From positions 372,001 to 436,000 of the forward strand of contig NZ_CP034670.1 in the NCBI RefSeq assembly GCF_003990355.1: a stretch of DNA of 64,000 bases. The letters run 5' to 3'. Positions 57,324-64,000 of the stretch are shown here, piece after piece. The notes beneath the pieces are model-generated. The model was not told the DNA's origin, searched no databases, and was given only the letters and a program-made list of their open reading frames with translations. The translations under genes and the position numbers were made by a program. The stretch's first letter is position 1. Every line of letters starts with the position of its first letter. This DNA is from Eikenella corrodens. Lineage in GTDB: Bacteria > Pseudomonadota > Gammaproteobacteria > Burkholderiales > Neisseriaceae.

Positions 57324-58538
57324 CTATTTCAGGAAGTTCACGAAGCCGGCCAAAATCAGCGCGTTGATGATGTCCACGAAGAACGCGCCCACCAGCGGCA
57401 CAATCAGGAAGGCTTTGTGCGAAGAACCGAAGCGCTCGGTGATGGACTGCATATTGGCCACGGCGGTGGGGGTGGCGCCGAGGCCGAAGCCGCAGTGGCC
57501 GGCGGCCAGCACGGTGGCATCGTAGTCGCGGCCCATGAATACGTAGGTAACATAGGTGGCATACAGAATCATCACCACGGTTTGAATCAGCAGGATGATG
57601 GTTACCTTCCCTGCCAAGTCAGTCAACTGCCACAGTTGCAGGTTCAACAGGGCCATGGCCAGGAAGAGCGAGAGCGAGGCGTTGCCGAACACGTCGATGG
57701 CGCGGTCGAACATATTGAATTTAAACGCGCTCACCAATACGTTGCGCAACACCACGCCGCCAAACAGCGCCCATACGAATTTGGGCAGGTCGAACAGGTA
57801 TTGTTTGTCGAGGCCGTCCATCACTTCGGCAAATGATAGGCAGGCGGCAAACATGGCCAGGGTTTCGATGGCCGAAGTGGCGGTGATCAGGCGGGTTTGT
57901 CCGGCGCGCTCGAACATATTGTCGGTGCTGTCGTGAGCCTGGTCATCTGCCGAAACAGTAGAATCCAAAGGCTTACGCCCCATTTTATTGATGAGGCGGC
58001 GTGCCACTGGGCCGCCGATGATGCCGCCGGCCACTAGGCCGAAGGTGGCTGAAGCCATGCCCAATTCGGCAGCGGCAGGCACACCGTATTTGATTAAGTC
58101 GGGCGCCCAGCCGGCTGCCGTGCCGTGGCCGCCGGTGAGGGTGATGGAGCCGGTGATCAGGCCAGTCATCGGGTGCAGGCCGAACACACTGGCCAAACCC
58201 ACGCCGATAATGTTTTGCACAAAGATAAATGCGCCCACGATGGCGGTGAACACCACCAGCGGAATACCGCCGGCTTTCAGGCGGGAGAAATCCGCGCTCA
58301 GGCCGATGGAGGTAAAGAAAATCAGCATAAATGCGTCTTGCAGCGGTTTTTGAAACTGGAAGCCGATGCCCGTGGCCGCATGCAGGCTAAACAGGCAGAT
58401 AGCCGCCACCAGGCCGCCCGCCACCGGCTCGGGAATGTTGAAATCCCGCAAAAACTTGATTTTGTTAACCATCAGTTTACCCAATAGCAGCACCAAGGTG
58501 GCTGCAATCAGGGTGTAGTAGCTGTTCACTTCTATCAT
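57324..58538 (-). CDS. gltS: Sodium/glutamate symporter GltS
   Basis: The ATG at 58538 (MIEVNSYYTLIAATLVLLLG) has AGGAAT upstream and gives 404 residues, the usual length. GltS imports glutamate with sodium. It has about ten membrane helices in two inverted halves, with the family loops TSIGLSADFSRLKAGG, GSITLTGGHGTAAGWAP and GHCGFGLGATPTAVANM. The gene stands alone. Confidence 0.95.
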   Translation of the reverse strand: MIEVNSYYTLIAATLVLLLGKLMVNKIKFLRDFNIPEPVAGGLVAAICLFSLHAATGIGFQFQKPLQDAFMLIFFTSIGLSADFSRLKAGGIPLVVFTAIVGAFIFVQNIIGVGLASVFGLHPMTGLITGSITLTGGHGTAAGWAPDLIKYGVPAAAELGMASATFGLVAGGIIGGPVARRLINKMGRKPLDSTVSADDQAHDSTDNMFERAGQTRLITATSAIETLAMFAACLSFAEVMDGLDKQYLFDLPKFVWALFGGVVLRNVLVSAFKFNMFDRAIDVFGNASLSLFLAMALLNLQLWQLTDLAGKVTIILLIQTVVMILYATYVTYVFMGRDYDATVLAAGHCGFGLGATPTAVANMQSITERFGSSHKAFLIVPLVGAFFVDIINALILAGFVNFLK

Positions 58539-58825
58539 GGCTTTATTCCTATTGAAAATAGAGAAATAATTAAATGCAGGCCTGTTGTCCGCCAACAGGC
58601 CTCGGGCAAATATTAGGATAGCGGTTAAAAATTGTCAAAGACTATGGATTATTTTTTACAATAGGCAGAGGCTACCTGAAAAACGGCAGGATGGCCGTAA
58701 TGTTTGATAGTTATGGGGTTTTAACCCTTTTGTCGCTGTATTAGGGGGATTTTGGGTATGGCAAAGGGTCGGGTGGATATCTGCCGCTTGCTTTAGCGTG
58801 GCTTGTCGCCGTGATATGGCCAATC

Positions 58826-58859
58826 AAAAGGCTACCTGAAAACTTTCAGGTAGCCTTTT
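58826..58859. terminator. Inverted DUS pair downstream of pgl
   Basis: AAAAGGCTACCTGAAA and TTTCAGGTAGCCTTTT with a 2-bp loop. Its T-run runs directly into a Correia-type element. Confidence 0.7.
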
Positions 58860-58962
58860 ATAGTGGGTTAACAAAAACCGGTACAGCGTTGGCTTGCCTT
58901 GCCGTAACGTGTGTACTGTCTGCGGCTCGCCGCCTGGTTCTGATTTTTGTTAATCCACTATA
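58859..58962 (+). mobile_element. Correia-type miniature element, 104 bp
   Basis: It runs from TATAGTGGGTTAACAAAAA to TTGTTAATCCACTATA with the centre GTAACGTGTGTACTG. It abuts a DUS hairpin on its left. Confidence 0.88.
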
Positions 58963-59005
58963 GTGCGGCAGCCGTGCAGGAAGGCTTGTTGCCGGGTTTG
59001 CCGTC

Positions 59006-59704
59006 TCAACCGGCGTAATACACTTGGCAACGCACATTGGCCCGATGCAGCAGCAGGCTGATGGGGCGTTCTCCCGAGGGCATGGCGGCGGCCTGTTCCA
59101 GTACGGCGCGTTTGTCTGCGCCCTGAATCGATAAAAACAGCTGCGGCACGGCGGCGAGTGCGTTCAGGCTCATGCCGATGCGTTCGTGTGCGGCGGTAAC
59201 CGGGCTGGTGTGCACCAGCCTGTTGCGGCATTCAGGCGACACGGCCGTGGCCAGCTGCGGGGCTTGCGGGAATAACGAGGCGGTGTGGCCGTCCGCGCCC
59301 ATGCCGAGCACGGCGATGTCGGGCGTGAGAAAGGCAGCCTCGGCTTCGGCCAAGGCGGCGGCAGGGTCGGACACATCGGTTTGTTCACCCACCAGCGGCA
59401 GGAAGCGGGCAGCAGCAGCGGCGTGTTGCAGCAGGTGGCGGCGCACCAGCGCGGCGTTGCTGTCGGCGTGCTGTGGCGGCACGAGCCGCTCGTCCACCAG
59501 GGTGATGGTGACGTTCGGCCAATCCAGTTTTTGCTGCGCCAGGGCTTCAAAAAGCGCTATGGGTGAGCGGCCGCCGGATACGGCCAGCACAGCATGGCCT
59601 TGTGTGTGCAGGCAAGTGCGTAGGCCGGTGGCTACGGCTTCGGCCAGTGCGGCAGCTTGGGCGGCGGGAGTGGGGAAGGCGTGCCAAGTGAGGGATGGGG
59701 GCAT
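59006..59704 (-). CDS. pgl: 6-phosphogluconolactonase
   Basis: Pgl hydrolyses 6-phosphogluconolactone, the product of Zwf. The 232-residue protein has the family signatures AVSGGRSPIALFEAL, TLVDERLVPPQHADSN and VLGMGADGHTASLFP. It is on its own here, not beside zwf as in many Neisseriaceae. A DUS pair lies upstream of the start. Confidence 0.95.
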   Translation of the reverse strand: MPPSLTWHAFPTPAAQAAALAEAVATGLRTCLHTQGHAVLAVSGGRSPIALFEALAQQKLDWPNVTITLVDERLVPPQHADSNAALVRRHLLQHAAAAARFLPLVGEQTDVSDPAAALAEAEAAFLTPDIAVLGMGADGHTASLFPQAPQLATAVSPECRNRLVHTSPVTAAHERIGMSLNALAAVPQLFLSIQGADKRAVLEQAAAMPSGERPISLLLHRANVRCQVYYAG

Positions 59705-59732
59705 AAAGGATTTTCCAGTAGAGGGTACGAAA

Positions 59733-59761
59733 TTTCAGGTAGCCTCACAGGCTACCTGAAA
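59733..59761. repeat. Inverted DUS pair upstream of pgl
   Basis: TTTCAGGTAGCCT and AGGCTACCTGAAA with a 3-bp loop. Because it precedes pgl and follows pyrI on the minus strand, it may end the pyrI transcript. Confidence 0.6.
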
Positions 59762-59893
59762 GGGGAGTACTTTTTGTTTCAGCCTGGTTGGAAAACTTAT
59801 GATGATTCGAATTGGGGCTAAGTAATTCACCAGGCAGGATGATAGCGGCGGAAGCAGGGGGCGTTGTTTTCAAGCCGACCCTGCGTTTGCTGT

Positions 59894-60352
59894 TCAAGCT
59901 TCGGTTACAAGGCTGCGGTCGTAGGTTTTCTCGCAGTAGTGGCATTTGAGGCGGGTTTGGTTGCCCAGACGGCGTACGTAGAAGCGGCTGGCAACGGGTT
60001 CGCCGTGGCTGGCGCAGTTGGGGTTGGGGCAGCGGAAGACTTCGCCGATGGTTTCGGGCAGCCGAAGCGGCATTTTTTGTTCGACTTTGAAGTTGGCGAT
60101 GAGGTTTACCGTGGCTTCGGGGGCGAACAGGGCGAGGCGGTTGGCGGCGGCTTCGTTGAGCCGGATACCGTTGATTTTGATGATGTCTTTGCGGCCGTGC
60201 CGTTTGCTGGGCAGGTTGAAGCCGACGGTTACGGCACAGCCTTCGTGCAGTAGCTTGAATTGGCGCAGGATGGTGAGGCCGAGGCCGGCGGGGATGTGGT
60301 CGATAACGGTGCCGTTTTCGATGGCTTCGACGCTGAGGCTTTTGTTGTCCAT
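59894..60352 (-). CDS. pyrI: Aspartate carbamoyltransferase regulatory subunit
   Basis: PyrI binds nucleotide effectors and allosterically controls PyrB in pyrimidine synthesis. The 152-residue protein has IENGTVIDHIPAGLGLTIL at the start, the GRKDIIKINGIRL segment and a C-terminal zinc domain with CPNPNC and CHYC. pyrB normally lies directly upstream; here a lipoprotein gene intervenes. Confidence 0.96.
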   Translation of the reverse strand: MDNKSLSVEAIENGTVIDHIPAGLGLTILRQFKLLHEGCAVTVGFNLPSKRHGRKDIIKINGIRLNEAAANRLALFAPEATVNLIANFKVEQKMPLRLPETIGEVFRCPNPNCASHGEPVASRFYVRRLGNQTRLKCHYCEKTYDRSLVTEA

Positions 60353-60382
60353 TTGGATTTCCGATGGAGTTGGATGGAATAC

Positions 60383-60408
60383 AGGCTACCTGAAATTTCA
60401 GGTAGCCT
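60383..60408. terminator. Perfect DUS palindrome between the GH16-like gene and pyrI
   Basis: AGGCTACCTGAAA is directly followed by its reverse complement, a 26-bp perfect palindrome with no loop, marking the 3' boundary of the inserted gene. Confidence 0.65.
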
Positions 60409-60420
60409 GCAAGAGCCGGG

Positions 60421-61623
60421 TTAGTTTTTCTGATACAGCCGCACGTAGTCGATCCAAGTGGTTTGGACAGGGAAGGGATCGGTGGGGCTGGGTGGGCTCA
60501 AGTTCGGTTCCCATTCTACATATTCGTTCAGAATAAAATACCAAGGGCCTTTTGCTCTGAATACCTGATCCAGCATTTGGCGGTTGACATTGAGTTTTGC
60601 AAAGTCTTCATCCGGCATGGTGGAGGGGTAGCCTCCGGATTCATCGAACCGGGTGCGGTCAATCACATCTACGGTGGTATTGTCGTCTGCCGTGTAGTGG
60701 GAAACGGGGATAAGTTTGCCGTCTAGATAGTAACGCACTTTTTGGCCGTCGAACTCGATCGCCCATACATGCCAATCGTATGCCAATGATGTTGCCATGC
60801 CGCCAGGGCGGTGTTCTAGGCGATGTGCAAAAACGCGTGTGCGCCAAGTGTTCCTTTTGCGGCTGAAAAAGCAGCTGGCATGGGAGGAGGACCAGGCATA
60901 TGCCTGTGCGGTGGAGTACCACTCGAGAATATCGAGTTCGCCGTATGGATCGTTGGTGGCAGGGTTGTTGCTGCAATTCTGCAAGGTTTCGCTGTTACGC
61001 ATCCACAGTGCCGTGCGCATCCCTACCAAGCCGTTCCAGTTGATTTTGGCGCGGATTTCGGCACGGAAGGGTTTGCCGGCATCAACGATGGGTTTGGATT
61101 CCAACCTGCCGCTTGAGTATTTGGTTTTCTCGCCGGCCTGGCAAGGTGTTTCCCTGGTGTTGCTGTCGGTTAGGGCCTCGTTGTCGCTCCGTACACAATG
61201 GCGGCGTGTGGTAATTTGGGCAAAGTCGTTGTTTACGAATCCAATATTGCCGGGGAGGTAGGAGAGGTGGCTGCCCAAATGGTTGGGTATGGTTTTTGCC
61301 TCCCAATCATTTGGCACGTTGTTGCCTTTAAACTCATAACACTTGAGACTGCGCCATTGTCCCGACGAATCGGTCGCACTTTCGCAACCGTTGGATGGGA
61401 GCTGTGGTTGAGGTTGCGGGGGTTCGGGCTGTGGTTGGGGAGAATCTGGTTGGGGCTGTGGCTGAGGTTGTGACCCGTTTGGAATGGATATATTCGAATT
61501 CCGTGAGGAGCTGCCGTTGGCAAAACCTATCGAATAATTATTGTGGCGCTCTTTGTCATCATTTTTGCAACCGCCTACCAGCACTACTATACATGCTAGA
61601 GCTAAAATCTTTTTGACATGCAT
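60421..61623 (-). CDS. GH16-like lipoprotein inserted between pyrB and pyrI
   Basis: The 400-residue protein has a lipoprotein signal (ILALACIVVLVGGC, Cys19), a linker of Gln-Pro repeats at about 52-75, and a domain with GELDILEW at 228-235. The E229-x-D231-x-x-E234 pattern is the catalytic site of family 16 glycoside hydrolases. Supporting strands include YDWHVWAIEFDGQKVRYYLD and KGPWYFILNEYVEW. It likely cleaves a beta-glucan, galactan or similar polymer at the cell surface, but the substrate cannot be told. It has DUS on both sides and a base composition nearer average to slightly AT-rich. It divides pyrB from pyrI, which is unusual. Confidence 0.82.
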   Translation of the reverse strand: MHVKKILALACIVVLVGGCKNDDKERHNNYSIGFANGSSSRNSNISIPNGSQPQPQPQPDSPQPQPEPPQPQPQLPSNGCESATDSSGQWRSLKCYEFKGNNVPNDWEAKTIPNHLGSHLSYLPGNIGFVNNDFAQITTRRHCVRSDNEALTDSNTRETPCQAGEKTKYSSGRLESKPIVDAGKPFRAEIRAKINWNGLVGMRTALWMRNSETLQNCSNNPATNDPYGELDILEWYSTAQAYAWSSSHASCFFSRKRNTWRTRVFAHRLEHRPGGMATSLAYDWHVWAIEFDGQKVRYYLDGKLIPVSHYTADDNTTVDVIDRTRFDESGGYPSTMPDEDFAKLNVNRQMLDQVFRAKGPWYFILNEYVEWEPNLSPPSPTDPFPVQTTWIDYVRLYQKN

Positions 61624-61785
61624 AATTAATCCCTTTGTTAGATAAAAAATAGAATCCGAATTAAGTGAGAAAGCGGGAGTTTCCTAAATGGGCAGATTTA
61701 ATGTGTATGCATGGCAGGCGAAGTAATAAATACCTGGGCTGCATTAAAACTGCCGTTTTCAGGTAGCCTGTTACAAATATTGACG

Positions 61786-62706
61786 TTATATGGTTTTATT
61801 TAACACTAATGACAGCATGGCCATGCGTGCGAATACACCGTTTTTGGCTTGTTCGAAATAGTAAGCATAAACCGTGCCATCCACATTGGGATGGATTTCG
61901 TCGACGCGGGGCAGGGGGTGCAGTACGCGCAGGTTGGGTTTGGCCTGGGCGAGGGTGGCGGCTTCAAGGTTGAATTTGCCTTGGATTTTGGCGAATTCTT
62001 GTTCGTCGAAGCGTTCGCGCTGCACGCGGGTCATGTATAGGATGTCGGCGTGGCGGGCGGCTTCTTCGAGGCTGGGCAGGATTTGGTAGCGGCAGCCGGC
62101 TTCGTCGAGCTCTTCGGTGATGTAGTCGGGCATGGCGAGGCTGGGCGGGGAGACGAAGATGAATTCGGCTTGGTGCCGTTTCATGGCTTGGGCGAGGGAG
62201 TGGACGGTGCGGCCGTATTTGAGGTCACCGGCCATGGCGATAACGAGATTATCCAGCCGGCCTTGGGTTTCTTGGATGGTAACGAGGTCGAGCAGGGTTT
62301 GGCTGGGATGCTGGTTGGTGCCGTCGCCGGCGTTGATGACGGGCACGGCGGAGAATTCGGCAAGCACTCGGGCGGCGCCGTCTTTGGGGTGGCGGATGAT
62401 GATGGCGTCGGTGTAGCTGGAGATGATGCGGGCGGTGTCGGCCAGGGTTTCGCCTTTTTTGGCGCTGGTGTTGGCGCCGTCGGAAAAGCCGATGACTTTA
62501 CCGCCGAGCCGCTGCACGGCGGTCTCGAAGGAGAGGCGGGTGCGGGTGGAGGGCTCGAAGAAGCAGGAGCCGATGAGCCGGCCTTCAAGTAGGTTGCGGT
62601 GCGGTTCGCGCTTAAGGCGCAGGGCGGTATCCAGCAGGCATTCGAGCTGTTCGTTGCTCAGGTCGGGGATGGAGATGAGGTGCTGGCCGTAGAGTGGGTT
62701 GGGCAT
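61786..62706 (-). CDS. pyrB: Aspartate carbamoyltransferase catalytic subunit
   Basis: The ATG at 62706 (MPNPLYGQHLIS) gives 306 residues. PyrB condenses carbamoyl phosphate and aspartate. It has STRTRLSFETAVQRLGG (carbamoyl-phosphate site), DGTNQHPSQTLLDL, MTRVQRERF and HPLPRVDEIHPNVD. It is separated from pyrI by the GH16-like gene, with a DUS near 61756 at the junction. Confidence 0.96.
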   Translation of the reverse strand: MPNPLYGQHLISIPDLSNEQLECLLDTALRLKREPHRNLLEGRLIGSCFFEPSTRTRLSFETAVQRLGGKVIGFSDGANTSAKKGETLADTARIISSYTDAIIIRHPKDGAARVLAEFSAVPVINAGDGTNQHPSQTLLDLVTIQETQGRLDNLVIAMAGDLKYGRTVHSLAQAMKRHQAEFIFVSPPSLAMPDYITEELDEAGCRYQILPSLEEAARHADILYMTRVQRERFDEQEFAKIQGKFNLEAATLAQAKPNLRVLHPLPRVDEIHPNVDGTVYAYYFEQAKNGVFARMAMLSLVLNKTI

Positions 62707-63025
62707 GGGTGGCTCCGGGCGGGTTGGCAAACGGGCGTATTATGCGCTGTTTGCCGGGAACAGGCTACCTGAAAACGGTGTTGATGGCAGCGGCTGCATG
62801 GGAGATGGCTTATATTTTCAGGTAGCCTTTTTCAAATTGGCAATTAGGCTACCTGAAAATTTGGATGAAGATGTTTTCACTTTGTGGCAGTTGACTTTCA
62901 GGTAGCCTTGGTTCATACAACAGGCTACCTGAAAGCTACTCTCCGCAGCCAAACAAATTTGCCGTCAAACGGCGCAATTCCGTTACAATATCGCCCGTTA
63001 TCAATTTTTCAGTTGGAGAGGCGCA
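62707..63025. repeat. Spacer with five DUS in alternating orientation
   Basis: Between pyrB and the ATPase gene, DUS cores lie near 62762, 62817, 62847, 62896 and 62921 within 180 bp. Several can pair as hairpins. No gene is present. Confidence 0.8.
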
Positions 63026-64000
63026 ATGGCTGAATTCCACATTGCCAAAACCGTGGCCGAAGGCCGCGATTTATTCTTGCTCGGCCAGATGGCCAACCGC
63101 CACGGCCTGATTGCCGGTGCTACCGGCACGGGCAAAACCGTTACCCTGCGTAAAATGGCCGAAGGCTTCAGCGCGCAAGGCATCCCCGTGTTTATGAGCG
63201 ACGTGAAGGGCGACCTCTCCGGCATCGCCAACCCGGGCGACGGGCAGGGCAAGGTGGGCGAGCGCATGGCTCAATTCGGGCTGGATGCGGAAGGCTACCT
63301 GAAAGGCTGTCCGGTGCGTTTTTGGGATGTATACGGCGAAACCGGCATTCCCGTGCGCGTAACCATTTCCGAAATGGGCCCCCTGCTGCTCTCCCGCCTG
63401 ATGGGGCTGAACGACACGCAGGAAGGCCTGCTCAACCTGGTATTTAAAGCCGCCGACGACAAAGGCTGGCATCTAATTGATTTAAAAGACCTGCGCGGCA
63501 TGTTGCAATACGTGGGCGAGCACGCCAAGGAATACCGCACCCAATACGGGAACGTTTCCGCCGCCAGCGTCGGCGCCATTCAGCGCCAGCTGTTGCAGCT
63601 GGAAAGCGAGGGCGGCGATGTGTTTTTCGGCGAGCCGGAGCTCAATCTGCAAGACTGGCTGCAAACCGAAGGCGGACAAGGCGTAATCAATATCCTGAAT
63701 GCCGAAAAACTGATGCGCTCGCCGCGCCTCTATAGCGCGTTCTTGCTGTGGTTTTTGGCCGAACTGTTTGAAACCCTGCCCGAAGCCGGCGATTTGGACA
63801 AACCCAAATTCGTTATGTTCTTCGATGAGGCGCATTTGTTGTTCGATAACGCCGCCGATACCCTGCTCAAGCAGGTGGAACAAGTGGTGCGCCTGATCCG
63901 TTCCAAAGGCGTGGGCGTTTATTTTGTTACCCAAAACCCGCTCGATTTGCCCGACACTGTGCTCGGCCAGCTCGGCAACCGTGTGCAGCATGCCCTGCGC
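63026..64000 (+). CDS. HerA/YjgR-like ATPase, partial
   Basis: The frame starts at the ATG at 63026 after GGAGAG and runs off the window. The 325 visible residues have an ATPase core with Walker A GATGTGKT, FMSDVKGDLSGIA, a Walker B-like KFVMFFDEAHLLF and GVGVYFVTQNPLDLPD. This matches the DUF853/YjgR family of HerA-type ATPases. Family function is unclear; DNA processing has been proposed. A DUS is read in frame as EGYLKG near residue 90. The start is clear and the C-terminus lies outside the window. Confidence 0.9.
   Translation, partial: MAEFHIAKTVAEGRDLFLLGQMANRHGLIAGATGTGKTVTLRKMAEGFSAQGIPVFMSDVKGDLSGIANPGDGQGKVGERMAQFGLDAEGYLKGCPVRFWDVYGETGIPVRVTISEMGPLLLSRLMGLNDTQEGLLNLVFKAADDKGWHLIDLKDLRGMLQYVGEHAKEYRTQYGNVSAASVGAIQRQLLQLESEGGDVFFGEPELNLQDWLQTEGGQGVINILNAEKLMRSPRLYSAFLLWFLAELFETLPEAGDLDKPKFVMFFDEAHLLFDNAADTLLKQVEQVVRLIRSKGVGVYFVTQNPLDLPDTVLGQLGNRVQHALR

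Larger units (their letters stand above)
58539..59005. other. Spacer between gltS and pgl
   Basis: About 470 bp: the gltS leader, a DUS near 58670, a DUS hairpin and a Correia-type element. No gene. Confidence 0.6.

Noticed and set aside
1..64000. CRISPR-like array from the frequent 12-mer
   Set aside because: The repeated 12-mer is dispersed on both strands, lies inside genes and has no regular spacing; it is the uptake sequence. No cas gene is present.

Overview
The window is chromosomal DNA of a betaproteobacterium in the family Neisseriaceae, most likely Eikenella (E. corrodens or a close relative). The main evidence is a 12-mer, AGGCTACCTGAA, that occurs dozens of times on both strands, inside and between genes. 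I know it as the Eikenella dialect of the neisserial DNA uptake sequence (DUS). Gene content agrees: misR/misS, pglL, tatABC, recC, the rpmH-rnpA-yidD-yidC / dnaA-dnaN block, and a type IV pilin locus with two tandem pilins as described for E. corrodens. Correia-type miniature elements (about 104-106 bp, TATAGTG...CACTATA) are also scattered through the spacers.

Layout. 1-6.1 kb: a restriction-nuclease-like gene at the 5' side of pheT, then pheT, then a phase-variable type IIG-like restriction/methylation enzyme on the minus strand with 18 copies of a 4-bp repeat. 6.3-14.3 kb: pmbA, zwf, mrp, zipA, misS, misR. 14.6-23.7 kb: pglL with a DUF2069 gene, a membrane protein of unknown function, tatABC, recC. 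24-27.7 kb: tRNA-Asn, tRNA-Lys, dusA, a YccS-like membrane protein. 27.8-29.2 kb: an AT-rich accessory patch with two immunity-like genes, a decayed toxin tip and a repeated 3' boundary sequence. 29.6-39.1 kb: pnp, an Lrp-type regulator, ampD, a candidate small RNA, pgi with a TonB-C lipoprotein, orn, an MBL hydrolase, an MliC-like lipoprotein, trmO. 39.5-43.2 kb: pilin locus with a sigma-54-type promoter, two pilins, an O-oligosaccharyltransferase-like protein and a FimB/TfpZ-like protein. 43.9-50.6 kb: tehB, an ABC exporter, ppk2, yidC-yidD. 50.6-56 kb: rnpA, rpmH, dnaA, dnaN, a TPR protein. 56-64 kb: an acetamidase/formamidase-family protein, gltS, pgl, pyrI, a GH16-like lipoprotein inserted between pyrI and pyrB, pyrB, and the start of a HerA/YjgR-like ATPase.

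How the genes fit together. Glucose-6-phosphate metabolism is encoded by zwf, pgl and pgi, dispersed over 52 kb rather than clustered. Protein export (tatABC, yidC/yidD) and replication initiation (dnaA/dnaN) are conserved blocks. The pilin locus and the pglL gene point to transformation-competent, possibly glycosylated type IV pili, which matches the density of DUS. Many DUS occur as close inverted pairs between genes, where they form hairpins followed by T-runs and probably act as terminators.

The most distinctive points are the phase-variable restriction/methylation enzyme whose repeat sits before its C-terminal specificity region, the toxin/immunity remnant with duplicated boundaries, a candidate promoter-terminator-bounded small RNA at about 33.5 kb, the Correia-type elements (one supplying a likely recC promoter), a composite DUS-linked repeat, and the GH16 lipoprotein splitting pyrB from pyrI.
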